Under the pieces are notes generated by a model. It had not been told where the DNA came from. It searched no databases and saw nothing but the letters and a program-made list of their open reading frames with translations. Made by a program: the position numbers and the translations under genes. Positions 1 through 8,399 of a DNA stretch of 64,000 nucleotides are shown piece after piece (positions within the stretch are counted from its first letter, which is position 1; every line of letters begins with the position of its first letter). The DNA comes from Aquicoccus sp. G2-2 (lineage in GTDB: Bacteria; Pseudomonadota; Alphaproteobacteria; Rhodobacterales; Rhodobacteraceae): the NCBI RefSeq assembly GCF_034555965.1, contig NZ_JAYDCK010000003.1, positions 62,001 to 126,000 on the forward strand. The letters run 5' to 3'.

Positions 1-1
1 G

Positions 2-325
2 GGCAGTGATCCGCTTACCCAAGGCGAAACTGATGGGCTGATTGCTGCCATCAAGGAATGCTGGTCTGTCGATCCTTATGCCGCATCGGGTAAGGTGACG
101 GTGATTGTCGGTGTGAAGCTGAACCGGGATGGAACTTTGGCGGCGACGCCGAAGTTTATCTCGGCCAGCGGCGGCGAAGGGGCGGCGGTGGATGTGGCGT
201 TTCGCAATGCCCGCACGGCGGTGATTGCCTGTGGGCGGCGCGGGTTCAACCTGCCGGCTGAGAAATATGAAGACTGGCGTGATATCGAAGTGACGTTCAA
301 TCCGAAAAAGATGAGGTTGAGATGA
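2..325 (+). CDS. tolA: TolA, C-terminal part (cut by window start)
   Basis: This is the last 107 codons of an ORF that enters from the left edge. The translated end has the TolA domain III pattern: a segment ending KECW, then a [15 protein letters not shown]-like strand and a final [15 protein letters not shown] helix and strand. TolA is the inner-membrane periplasm-spanning protein that links TolQR to TolB and Pal during outer-membrane constriction. The stop codon overlaps the tolB start (ATGA, 322-325), so the two are translationally coupled. The N-terminal anchor and the long helical domain lie outside the window. Identity rests on the short C-terminal pattern plus the unmistakable tolB-pal-cpoB context. 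Confidence 0.85.
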   Translation, partial: GSDPLTQGETDGLIAAIKECWSVDPYAASGKVTVIVGVKLNRDGTLAATPKFISASGGEGAAVDVAFRNARTAVIACGRRGFNLPAEKYEDWRDIEVTFNPKKMRLR

Positions 326-1644
326 GAATGAAATGGGTTCTGGTTCTGTTGATGGCCATTGGCACGTTGGGCATGAGCGCCGTGGCGCAGGCTGAACCGC
401 TCAGGATCGAGGTAACAGACCCGACCAGCGAGCCAATGCCTTATGCGGTGCCTGATTTCGTGCCTGAAAGCGGCGCGGCGGCGGGCTTGGCGCATGATCT
501 GGCCCGTGTGGTGGCGGATGATCTGAACAATACCGGCCTGTTTCGGGAGATCGGCAAGGACGCCTATATCAGCCAGATCACCAGCTTTGCCTCTCCGGTG
601 GAGTTTGCCGACTGGAAAGCGATCAACGCGCGCGCACTTGTCACCGGGGCGGTTAGTGTCGTGGGGGAAAGCGTGACCGTGAAATTCCGGGTGTGGGACG
701 TGTTTTCCGGGCAGGAGTTGGGCCAGGGATTGCAATTCGCGGGCACAACGGCGGGCTGGCGGCGGATGGCGCATAAAGTGGGCGATGCGGTTTATGAGCG
801 GATCACCGGTGAGGGCGGTTATTTCGACAGCCGGGTGGTGTTCGTGTCGGAAACCGGGCAGAAGACCGACCGCAAGAAACGGTTGGCGATCATGGATTAC
901 GATGGTGCCAATGTGCAATATCTGACCGATAGCCGCGCGCTGGTGCTGAACCCGCGGTTTTCGCCCAACGGCGACCGGGTGCTTTACACCAGTTTCGAGA
1001 GCGGTTTCCCGCGTATTTACGTGCTCGATGTGGCCAATGTCGGCCGCCGGGTGCTGCAAAGCCAGCAGGGCACGATGAGTTTCGCGCCACGGTTTTCGCC
1101 GGATGGGCAAAGGGTGGTGTTTTCGCTGGAAGCGGGCGGCAACACAGACATTTACGTGATGGACATTGCCAGCGGTATGCAAACGCGGCTGACCAGTGCG
1201 CCGTCGATTGAAACGGCACCGTCCTATTCGCCCGATGGCAGCCGGATTGTTTTCGAGAGTGATCGTTCGGGCAAGGGGCAGCTTTACGTGATGAGCGCCA
1301 GCGGCGGGGAGGCCGAGAGGATCAGTTTCGGGCCGGGCAAATACGGCACGCCGGTATGGAGCCCGAAAGGCGACTTGATCGCGTTTACAAAGCAGACCAA
1401 GGGGCGGTTTCATATTGGCGTCATGCGCACCGACGGCAGCGAAGAGCGGCTGTTGACGGCGTCCTTTCTTGAAGAGGGGCCGACATGGAGCCCGAATGGT
1501 CGGGTGATCATGTTCACCCGCGAAACCCAAGGCGCGGCGGGGCAATCCAACCTTTACACCATCGACATAACCGGGCGGTCGCTTAAGAAAGTGAACACAC
1601 CCGAAGGCGCATCGGACCCGGCTTGGAGCCCGTTGCAGAAATGA
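322..1644 (+). CDS. tolB: TolB, periplasmic Tol-Pal beta-propeller
   Basis: 440 residues. An N-terminal signal peptide (about residues 1-24, ending AVAQA) is followed by the TolB N-domain and then a six-bladed propeller. The blades are visible as repeats with an xPxF/Y/W-SPxG core: [40 protein letters not shown] and DPAWSP. TolB is periplasmic, docks onto Pal and TolA and is needed for outer-membrane integrity at division. The length is normal for the family. The ATG overlaps the tolA stop by four bases. A gap of about 215 bases separates it from pal, unlike the tight spacing elsewhere in this operon. Confidence 0.97.
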   Translation: MRMKWVLVLLMAIGTLGMSAVAQAEPLRIEVTDPTSEPMPYAVPDFVPESGAAAGLAHDLARVVADDLNNTGLFREIGKDAYISQITSFASPVEFADWKAINARALVTGAVSVVGESVTVKFRVWDVFSGQELGQGLQFAGTTAGWRRMAHKVGDAVYERITGEGGYFDSRVVFVSETGQKTDRKKRLAIMDYDGANVQYLTDSRALVLNPRFSPNGDRVLYTSFESGFPRIYVLDVANVGRRVLQSQQGTMSFAPRFSPDGQRVVFSLEAGGNTDIYVMDIASGMQTRLTSAPSIETAPSYSPDGSRIVFESDRSGKGQLYVMSASGGEAERISFGPGKYGTPVWSPKGDLIAFTKQTKGRFHIGVMRTDGSEERLLTASFLEEGPTWSPNGRVIMFTRETQGAAGQSNLYTIDITGRSLKKVNTPEGASDPAWSPLQK

Positions 1645-1778
1645 GCGGGACGCGGCGCATCATTCGCCCGTCTGCAAGACAGATGATTCCCATGTGCGCG
1701 TGGCTGTGCTACGCGTTTCAAAGGAGGTTGGCGCGGCTCATGATTTCAAGATGCTTGCAACGAATGAAGGCACTGCAT

Positions 1779-1825
1779 GTTTTGAATTCAGGTTGTGTTT
1801 CAATTTCAACCCGAAACGTCTTAGA
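1779..1825 (+). repeat. Dispersed GAATTC/GAAACG repeat, copy 1 (tolB-pal gap)
   Basis: A 47-base element that recurs in inverted orientation at 61269-61315. Shared blocks are GAATTCA, GTTG, GTTTCAA and AACCCGAAACG, about 80% identical overall by eye. It lies just upstream of pal and overlaps an AACGTCT-T-AGACGTT inverted repeat at 1815-1829. It also gives a shadow peptide similar to that of the second copy, so it is a DNA repeat rather than coding sequence. Function unknown: it could be a repeat family, a promoter element or a structured 5' leader. Confidence 0.6.
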
Positions 1826-1858
1826 CGTTATTTAACCAACAGCGAGAGGCATGAGACA

Positions 1859-2365
1859 ATGAAATATCTGGCAAGAGGATTGATCGTCGTTGTGGCGCTG
1901 GCGTTGGCCGGGTGCACCGATGCGGGCCGGTTTGGCAGCGGTGATACGGCTGCGGGCACAGGCGGAGGGGTTGTCGCGGGCAGCGCCAACGACCCGAAAT
2001 CACCGCTTTATTTCCAGCAGGCCATCGGCGACCGGGTCCATTTCAACGTGGATCAGCACACGCTCGATCCGGAGGCCAAGCAGGTGCTTGACGGGCAAGC
2101 CAGTTGGCTGACCACCAATTCCGATTACAACGCGGTGATCGAAGGGCATGCCGACGAGCAGGGCACGCGTGAATACAACCTTGCGCTGGGCGCACGGCGG
2201 GCCAATGCGGTGAAGGAATACCTTGCCTCGCGCGGGTTGCCGCAGAGCCGGATGCGCACCGTGTCTTATGGCAAGGAGCGCCCGATTGCGGTCTGTTCCG
2301 AAGAAAGCTGCTATCGGCAGAACCGGCGCGCAGTGACCGTGTTGTCGGCTGGGCTGAGCGGCTGA
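1859..2365 (+). CDS. pal: Pal, peptidoglycan-associated lipoprotein
   Basis: 168 residues from ATG 1859, preceded by AGCGAGAGGC. The open frame runs further upstream but only through the intergenic repeat, so this later start is chosen. A hydrophobic signal ends in a lipobox LALAGC with the lipidated Cys at residue 19. The OmpA-type peptidoglycan-binding domain fills the C-terminal half: VHFNVDQHTLDPEAK, then the EGHADEQGTREYNLALGARR helix that recognises diaminopimelate, then RTVSYGKERP. It anchors the outer membrane to the wall and is the partner of TolB. It is followed 10 bases later by cpoB. Confidence 0.97.
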   Translation: MKYLARGLIVVVALALAGCTDAGRFGSGDTAAGTGGGVVAGSANDPKSPLYFQQAIGDRVHFNVDQHTLDPEAKQVLDGQASWLTTNSDYNAVIEGHADEQGTREYNLALGARRANAVKEYLASRGLPQSRMRTVSYGKERPIAVCSEESCYRQNRRAVTVLSAGLSG

Positions 2366-2375
2366 GCGGAGACAC

Positions 2376-3203
2376 ATGATGCGCTGGATTTTGGGGATTT
2401 TTCTGGCTCTTGCGGTCAGCGGCGGGGTGTCGGCACAAGACCGTGCCGACACCTTGGCCGACATTCGGCAAGAGCTGACGGTGCTGCATGTCGAGGTTCA
2501 AAAGCTCAAGCGCGAGCTTTCGACCACCGGCGGTGCGGCGGCTATTTCCGGCGGGTCGGTGCTTGACCGGGTGAGCGCGATCGAGAACGAGTTGGAAGGG
2601 CTGACGGCAAAGACCGAGAATCTTGAACATCGGCTCAATGCGGTTGTCAAAGATGGCTCGAACCGGATTGCCGATCTGGAATTCCGGCTGGTCGAGTTGG
2701 AAGGCGGCGATGTGAGCAAGCTTTCCGAGGGCACCACGCTGGGCGGTGATGTTGGTGCCGGTGAGACGGAGAGCGGCGTCATGCCGACCGAGACGCCTGA
2801 CCGGGATGCGCCACAGCTTGCCATGGGCGAGCAGGCCGATTTCGATGCGGCACAAAAGGCATTGAAGGCCGGAGAGAATGCCGATGCGGCAAAGAAATTC
2901 GCCACCTTCAACCAAACCTATCCCGGAAGCCCGATGGCGGCGGCGGCCAATCTGGGCCGGGGGCGCGCATTGGAAGCGCAAGGCGATTTGACCGAAGCGG
3001 CACGGGCCTATTTGCAGGCGTTCCAGATCGAGCCGAACGGCGAGAGTGCGCCGGATGCGCTTTATTATCTTGGGCATGGGCTTGGCCGGTTGGGGCAAAC
3101 CAAGGAAGCTTGCGTGACGCTGGCCGAAGTCGGCGTGCGCTTTCCCGGCGGTGAGGCAGAGACGCGGGCCAATGAAGAGGCGTCCCGGCTGGGCTGCCAG
3201 TGA
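2376..3203 (+). CDS. cpoB: CpoB (YbgF), Tol-Pal periplasmic coordinator
   Basis: 275 residues. A signal peptide of about 20 residues (ending VSAQ) precedes a heptad-rich coiled-coil segment (about residues 22-100) that gives trimers in this family. A Ser/Thr/Gly-rich linker and three TPR-like repeats follow (about 150-270; FDAAQKALKAGENADAAKKF, YPGSPMAAAANLGRGRA). CpoB links outer-membrane constriction to septal peptidoglycan synthesis. The position after pal is the standard tol operon order. The stop overlaps the GTG start of tilS (GTGA), so the tol operon appears to run into tRNA modification and ftsH. A second ATG 3 bases downstream could also serve as start. Confidence 0.93.
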   Translation: MMRWILGIFLALAVSGGVSAQDRADTLADIRQELTVLHVEVQKLKRELSTTGGAAAISGGSVLDRVSAIENELEGLTAKTENLEHRLNAVVKDGSNRIADLEFRLVELEGGDVSKLSEGTTLGGDVGAGETESGVMPTETPDRDAPQLAMGEQADFDAAQKALKAGENADAAKKFATFNQTYPGSPMAAAANLGRGRALEAQGDLTEAARAYLQAFQIEPNGESAPDALYYLGHGLGRLGQTKEACVTLAEVGVRFPGGEAETRANEEASRLGCQ

Positions 3204-4435
3204 ATCAGACAGACGACGCATTTCTTCACGGTGTGATTGAGCGGGCCTTCGCAGAGCGCAGGCCCGCAGCGCTTGGTGTGGCGGTCTCGGGCGGCGGCGA
3301 CAGTATGGCGCTGCTTGGGCTGGTTCACGACTGGGCGACAGAGGCGGGTGTGCGGCTTGCCGCCGTGACGCTGGATCACGGGCTGAGGGCGGAGGCGGCG
3401 GCGGAGGCCGCTTTTGTGGCCGAGGTGTGTGCGGCACGGGGCATTGTGCATGATGTGTTGCGCTGGGACGGCTGGACCGGGCAGGGCAATTTGCAGGCCG
3501 AGGCGCGATTGGCACGGTATCGGCTGATCGCGCAATGGGCGCGGGCGCAGGGGGTGGAGGTTGTTTGCCTTGGCCATACCCGCGACGATCAGGCAGAGAC
3601 GTTCTTGATGCGGCTGGCCCGCAAGGCGGGCAGTGACGGGCTGTGCGGTATGGCGGCGCGGTTTGAGCGTGATGATATGGCGTGGCAGAGGCCGTTGCTT
3701 GGTGTGGGGCGGGCGGAATTGCGTGCCTACCTGCGGCGCAATGGTATGGAGTGGGTGGAAGACCCGAGCAACGAAGATGCCGGGTATGACCGGGTGAAGG
3801 CGCGCAAGGCGTTGGAATTGCTGGCACCGCTGGGGATTGAGGCCGAAACCCTGAGTGCTGTGGCAGACAATCTTGCGACGGAGAATGCGCTGTTGCGCGC
3901 TGTGACGCGGCGCGCGCTTGCCGGGGTGGAAGAAACCCATGGCGCGCTTTCGGTGCCGCGCGCCGTGTTCGACGCACTGCACCCGGAAGTGCGGCGGCGC
4001 TTTCTGCTGGCCGGGATTAACTGGATCGCGGGGGGCGATTATGCACCGCGCCGGGCGGCGGTTGCGGCCCTTGAGGCGGCGCTGTTGGAAGGCGGCACCC
4101 ATGTCGCCGGGGGCGTGATCGGGTGGCTTGCAAAGGGGCATGTTTGGCTGGCCCGCGAACTGGCGGCGGTTGGCGGGTTTCAGGGGATGCTTTTCGATGG
4201 GCGCTGGCGGGTTGAGGGGGTGAAGTCTGATCAAGAGATTCGTCCCTTGGGCGAGGCCGGGCTGATGCAATGTCAGGATTGGCGGGAGACTGGCTTGCCG
4301 CGGCGCGTCTTCCTGCCACTTCCGGGGGTGTGGCAGGGGGATCAATTGCGCGCTGCACCGCTGATCGTTGCCGGAAAGGCGGTTAATATCACCTTGAACC
4401 GCCCAAGTTTTGCCGAGTGGCTAAACCGGCATTGA
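3200..4435 (+). CDS. tilS: TilS, tRNA(Ile)-lysidine synthase
   Basis: 411 residues, starting GTG inside the cpoB stop. The PP-loop ATP pyrophosphatase signature SGGGDS is at residues 30-35. Further TilS patterns are LDHGLR, the GHTRDDQAETFLMRLAR block and the EDPSNEDxxYDRVKAR segment. The enzyme ligates lysine onto C34 of the CAU-anticodon tRNA-Ile2, which changes its reading from AUG to AUA. It is essential and cytosolic. The C-terminal third is variable, as usual in the family. The gene is complete and ends 80 bases before the ftsH start. Confidence 0.95.
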   Translation: MNQTDDAFLHGVIERAFAERRPAALGVAVSGGGDSMALLGLVHDWATEAGVRLAAVTLDHGLRAEAAAEAAFVAEVCAARGIVHDVLRWDGWTGQGNLQAEARLARYRLIAQWARAQGVEVVCLGHTRDDQAETFLMRLARKAGSDGLCGMAARFERDDMAWQRPLLGVGRAELRAYLRRNGMEWVEDPSNEDAGYDRVKARKALELLAPLGIEAETLSAVADNLATENALLRAVTRRALAGVEETHGALSVPRAVFDALHPEVRRRFLLAGINWIAGGDYAPRRAAVAALEAALLEGGTHVAGGVIGWLAKGHVWLARELAAVGGFQGMLFDGRWRVEGVKSDQEIRPLGEAGLMQCQDWRETGLPRRVFLPLPGVWQGDQLRAAPLIVAGKAVNITLNRPSFAEWLNRH

Positions 4436-4515
4436 ACATGGGCGTTTGATCTCTATTTTAGTTGCAATGGTTCTGTGCTAGGCGCAGCATCAAAGGTCAC
4501 CACGGGAGAATTGCC

Positions 4516-6453
4516 TTGGGCAACGCGAGAAATATCGCCTTTTGGGTTGTGCTGTTTTTGCTGATTCTGGCGCTGTTCAATCTATTCAGCGGCAGCGGCA
4601 GCACGTTGCAAAGCCGCGAGATCAGCTATTCGGAATTCGTCAACGCGGTGAATGACGGGCGGGTCAGCTCGGTTGAGCTTGACGGCGAGCAGGTGCGCTA
4701 TCGCGGTAAGGACGGCAAAGACTACGTGGCGATCAAGCCGCAGGATGCCGAGGTCACTCAGCTTCTGATCGACAAGAAAATCCCGGTGAAGGCGGATCGC
4801 CAGCAACAATCGGGGTTCCAGACATTTCTGTTGAGCCTGTTGCCGTTCCTGTTGCTGATCGGGGTTTGGATTTATTTCATGAACCGGATGCAAGGCGGGC
4901 GCGGTGGCGGCGCAATGGGCTTTGGCAAGTCAAAGGCCAAGATGCTGACCGAAAAGCACGGCCGGGTGACGTTTGACGACGTGGCCGGTATCGACGAGGC
5001 CAAGGAAGAGCTTGAAGAGATTGTCGAATTCCTGCGCAACCCGCAGAAATTCAGCCGCCTTGGCGGCAAGATCCCGAAAGGCGCGTTGTTGGTTGGCCCG
5101 CCGGGCACCGGTAAGACGCTGCTTGCACGCGCCATCGCCGGTGAGGCGGGCGTGCCGTTCTTCACCATTTCCGGTTCTGACTTCGTTGAGATGTTCGTCG
5201 GCGTCGGTGCGAGCCGGGTGCGCGACATGTTCGAGCAAGCCAAGAAAAACGCGCCCTGTATCGTTTTCATCGACGAGATCGACGCGGTGGGCCGCCATCG
5301 TGGGGCGGGCTATGGCGGTGGCAATGACGAACGTGAGCAGACGCTCAACCAGTTGCTTGTGGAAATGGACGGGTTCGAGGCCAATGAGGGCGTAATCATC
5401 ATCGCCGCCACCAACCGTAAGGACGTGCTTGACCCTGCGTTGCTGCGCCCCGGCCGGTTTGACCGCGAAGTGACGGTGCCCAACCCCGATATCAAGGGCC
5501 GCGAGAAGATTCTTGGCGTTCATGCCCGCAAGACGCCGCTTGGCCCGGATGTGGACCTGCGGATCATTGCGCGCGGCACGCCCGGCTTTTCCGGTGCTGA
5601 TCTGGCAAACCTTGTCAACGAGGCGGCGCTGATGGCGGCGCGTGTCGGGCGGCGGTTCGTGGCGATGGAAGATTTCGAGATGGCCAAGGACAAGATCATG
5701 ATGGGCGCCGAACGGCGTTCCATGGTGATGACCCCGGCCCAGAAGGAAATGACCGCTTATCACGAAGCGGGCCATGCGATTGTCGGGCTGAGCCTGCCGA
5801 AATGCGACCCGGTTTATAAGGCGACGATCATTCCGCGCGGGCAGGCGCTGGGTATGGTGATGAGCCTGCCGGAGATGGACCAGCTCAACTATTTCAAGGA
5901 CGAGTTGGAGCAGAAGATCACCATGACGATGGCGGGCAAGGCCGCCGAGATTATCAAATACGGTGAAGGCGCAGTTTCGAACGGGCCTGCGGGCGATATC
6001 ATGCAAGCCAGCGGTTTGGCGCGGGCGATGGTGATGCGCTGGGGCATGTCCGACAAGGTGGGCAACATCGACTATCAGGAAGCTGCCGAGGCGTTTCGTG
6101 GTGGCGGCGGTGCGGGCGGTTTCTCGATTTCGGCGCACACCAAGGAGCTGATCGAAGATGAGGTGAAACGCATCATCGACGAGGGCTACGTCAACGCGCG
6201 CCAGATTCTTGAAGCCAAGAAGGATGAATGGGAGCGCCTTGCGCAAGGTCTGCTGGAATATGAGACGCTGACCGGCGAGGAGATCGAACGGGTGATCCGC
6301 GGCGAGCCGCCGCATAAGGATGACGACGACGGTGCGTCATCGGAGCCCGAAAAGACGCCTTCGGTTACTGCAATCCCGAAAACCAAGGCAAAGGCCAAGC
6401 CGGGCGCGAAGCCAAAGGGCGATGGCGGGCTGGAACCTGAACCGTCGGCATGA
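4516..6453 (+). CDS. ftsH: FtsH, membrane AAA+ zinc metalloprotease
   Basis: 645 residues from TTG 4516 (M-G-N-A-R-N-I-A), preceded by GGGAG. The frame is open 18 codons further up, but that stretch lacks a ribosome site and the first membrane helix would start late. TM1 (about residues 7-24) and TM2 (about 102-122) flank a periplasmic domain. The AAA module carries Walker A GPPGTGKT (about 194-201), Walker B VFIDEIDA and the second region of homology ending RPGRFDR. The protease motif HEAGH is at about 416-420. It degrades membrane proteins and unstable regulators as a hexamer. The basic Ala/Lys/Pro tail is low complexity. The stop overlaps the next start by four bases. Confidence 0.97.
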   Translation: MGNARNIAFWVVLFLLILALFNLFSGSGSTLQSREISYSEFVNAVNDGRVSSVELDGEQVRYRGKDGKDYVAIKPQDAEVTQLLIDKKIPVKADRQQQSGFQTFLLSLLPFLLLIGVWIYFMNRMQGGRGGGAMGFGKSKAKMLTEKHGRVTFDDVAGIDEAKEELEEIVEFLRNPQKFSRLGGKIPKGALLVGPPGTGKTLLARAIAGEAGVPFFTISGSDFVEMFVGVGASRVRDMFEQAKKNAPCIVFIDEIDAVGRHRGAGYGGGNDEREQTLNQLLVEMDGFEANEGVIIIAATNRKDVLDPALLRPGRFDREVTVPNPDIKGREKILGVHARKTPLGPDVDLRIIARGTPGFSGADLANLVNEAALMAARVGRRFVAMEDFEMAKDKIMMGAERRSMVMTPAQKEMTAYHEAGHAIVGLSLPKCDPVYKATIIPRGQALGMVMSLPEMDQLNYFKDELEQKITMTMAGKAAEIIKYGEGAVSNGPAGDIMQASGLARAMVMRWGMSDKVGNIDYQEAAEAFRGGGGAGGFSISAHTKELIEDEVKRIIDEGYVNARQILEAKKDEWERLAQGLLEYETLTGEEIERVIRGEPPHKDDDDGASSEPEKTPSVTAIPKTKAKAKPGAKPKGDGGLEPEPSA

Positions 6454-7233
6454 GCGTGCCGGACCGAAAAACTGACTGGAATCCCGGAGCCTATGCAAGG
6501 TTCCGGGATTTGCGTTTGCGCCCGGCGATTGACCTGCTCGGGGCGATCCGCTCGGTCGGGGGTGGCGATGTGATTGACCTTGGCTGTGGCAACGGCGCGA
6601 TGGGGGCCAGCCTGAAGGCGCGGTTTGCGGGCCACCAGATTCATGGCGTGGACGCCAGCCCGGCGATGTTGGCCGATGCGCGTGCGGACGGGGCGTATGA
6701 TACGCTGGAAGAGGCGGATATTGCGACTTGGGAGGTCAAGCGCGCGGGGTTGATTTATTCCAACGCGGCGTTGCATTGGCTGAAGGACCACGAGGCGCTG
6801 TTTCCGCGTTTGGCCGGGATGCTGGCACCGGGGGGCACGCTGGCGGTGCAGATGCCGCACCAGAACAATGCGCCATCGCACCGGGTGTGGACGACGCTGG
6901 TGGAAGACATGTTTCCGGGGCGTTTCGATCCGGAAGCGGGGCCGGGGGTGATGAAGCCTGCGCGTTATTTTCATATGCTGGCCGGGCTGGGGGTGTTTTC
7001 GCTCTGGGAAACCGACTATTTTCAGGTTCTTCCAGCGCAGGAAGATGCCCATCCGGTGCGCCGCTTTACCGAGAGCACGTCTCGCGCGGCCAATCCTTGA
7101 TGCGCTGGATCGGGCAGAACGGGATCACTTGATCCGCGCCTATGAAGAGGTGATGGAGCGGGCTTATCCCAGAGCAGCGGATGGCACGGTGCTGTTTCCG
7201 TTCCGGCGGATGTTTTTCACGCTAATGGTCTAA
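6450..7233 (+). pseudogene. tam: Trans-aconitate 2-methyltransferase-like gene, frameshifted
   Basis: The first frame (6450-7100) has the Tam-family order: WNPGAYARFRDLRLRPAIDLL, SAM motif I VIDLGCGNGAMG, DADIATWEV-type motif and SNAALHWLKDHEALFPRL. It stops early at TGA 7098. The rest of the family's C-terminus continues in the next frame from about 7081 to 7233 (ARPILDAL, RAYPRAADGTVLFPFRRMF). Removing one base near 7078-7084 joins both into 260 residues, the normal Tam length. Tam methylates trans-aconitate, a by-product that inhibits aconitase. It is coupled to ftsH by an ATGA overlap. The break may be a real mutation or a sequence error; here it is not in a homopolymer. Confidence 0.8.
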
Positions 7234-7370
7234 AGAAGCGCGCTCTGGCGGCGCCCACCCGGACTTGCGCCGGTTCTTTGGGGCAGGCGTTTGCGCGGCC
7301 CACCCTGCCGCCGTCGCGCGCCGTTGTGCCCGGATCGGGACCGCCGCGCCGGTGACACGCAGTGGCATGT

Positions 7371-7393
7371 GGATATTTATAGCAAAATGAAGC
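7371..7393 (+). repeat. GGATATTT...GCAAAATGAAGC repeat, copy 1
   Basis: A 23-base element of the form GGATATTT, three partly variable bases, GCAAAATGAAGC. Near-identical copies occur at 22473-22495 and 52867-52889. All three follow the stop of a rightward gene, in the same orientation, after a GC-rich stretch. This copy lies in the 194-base gap between the convergent tam-like gene and the M23 peptidase; I see no gene in that gap. Confidence 0.65.
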
Positions 7394-7427
7394 CTGCCCG
7401 ACTCAAACGTGGCGAGACGCTGAGAAA

Positions 7428-8399
7428 TCACGGTTTGATTTCGAGCGTGGCTTCATCAATGGCGATGGTATTGCCGCCGCGCAAGAGGGTGGCGCGGCCA
7501 TAATAGGTGCCGGTGGGCCAAGCGATGCCGGGGATGCGTTTGACGAAGGCGCGGAAGGCTTGGGCTTGCGATTTGTCGAACAGGACGCGGTGGGTTTCGT
7601 GAAATTTTTCAGGGCCGGTCACTTCGATTTTCAGCATATCGTTTGAGCGGAACCCGAAGCCGAAGCTCCAGAAGGTGAGCTGTTCGGTGTCGGGTGGCAG
7701 GGTCGTTTGCGCGGCGGTGCCAGCCTTGATGGCATCATAGCGCGGCATGGCGACGGAGAAGCCGGACGCCAGAAGCCCGCCGGGAAGGTATGCCGGGCCG
7801 GGTGCTTGCCACAGGGTTTCAGACGGTGCGGGGCAGGTGGCGGCCCCGGTGGGATTGAAGGGATCGACCGGCTTGCCGTTGTGGCGGATCGAGAGGTGCA
7901 GATGTGGGAAGGCAGCGCGGCCGGATTGGCCGACCTCACCGAGCTTGGTCCCTGCGGCGACCTGCTGGCCGGATTTAACGATGATGGAGCCTTTGCGCAT
8001 GTGGCAATATTGGGTTTGCCAGCCATCGCCAAGATCAATCACCAGACCGTTGCCGCAATCGCGTTTGCCGATTGACGCCGGATCACTGAGAAAGGCACCG
8101 TCTTGCATGCCGTCGCGGGTGCCGAGCACCGTGCCGGGGGCGGCGGCAATAACGGCGACGCCGCGGGCGATGTCAGCGCGGGTATAGAGCGCGAAATCGG
8201 TGCCTTTGTGGCCGTCGTAAGACAGCGCATTGCACTGGAAATCATGATAGCCGGGGCCGGGATCGGCATCGACGTAATTCTGGATGTAGCAATCGGTGCC
8301 GATGGTGCAGGCAACCGGCTGTGCAAAATGCGGCGCCTCCCCGGCGGTGGCCGGAGAGGCGCAGATCAGGAAGGCCAACGCGGCCGTGAGGCGCGTCAT
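7428..8399 (-). CDS. Secreted M23 (LytM-type) peptidase
   Basis: 323 residues. A signal peptide (about 1-19, ending ATAG) precedes a peptidase_M23 domain in the middle. The zinc-site patterns are HKGTDF (first His and Asp) and HLHLSIR (the HxH pair), with a GNGLVIDLGDGWQTQYCHM core strand between them. Such enzymes cut peptide cross-links of peptidoglycan or act as degenerate activators of amidases; here the ligands look intact. The C-terminal 110 residues form an additional domain I do not recognise. The start overlaps the clpA stop (ATGA on the minus strand), so it is the last gene of the clpA transcript. Confidence 0.88.
   Translation of the reverse strand: MTRLTAALAFLICASPATAGEAPHFAQPVACTIGTDCYIQNYVDADPGPGYHDFQCNALSYDGHKGTDFALYTRADIARGVAVIAAAPGTVLGTRDGMQDGAFLSDPASIGKRDCGNGLVIDLGDGWQTQYCHMRKGSIIVKSGQQVAAGTKLGEVGQSGRAAFPHLHLSIRHNGKPVDPFNPTGAATCPAPSETLWQAPGPAYLPGGLLASGFSVAMPRYDAIKAGTAAQTTLPPDTEQLTFWSFGFGFRSNDMLKIEVTGPEKFHETHRVLFDKSQAQAFRAFVKRIPGIAWPTGTYYGRATLLRGGNTIAIDEATLEIKP

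Noticed and set aside
76-1545. 489-codon antisense ORF over tolA-tolB
   Set aside because: Translation is His/Arg/Pro-rich with no domain pattern; typical antisense shadow of high-GC3 genes.
1694-1858. N-terminal extension of Pal to 1694
   Set aside because: It would put the lipobox far inside the protein and translate the dispersed repeat; the lipoprotein signal requires the ATG at 1859.
2043-3977. 644-codon antisense ORF over pal-cpoB-tilS
   Set aside because: Low-complexity Pro/Arg/Ala sequence opposite three well-recognised genes.
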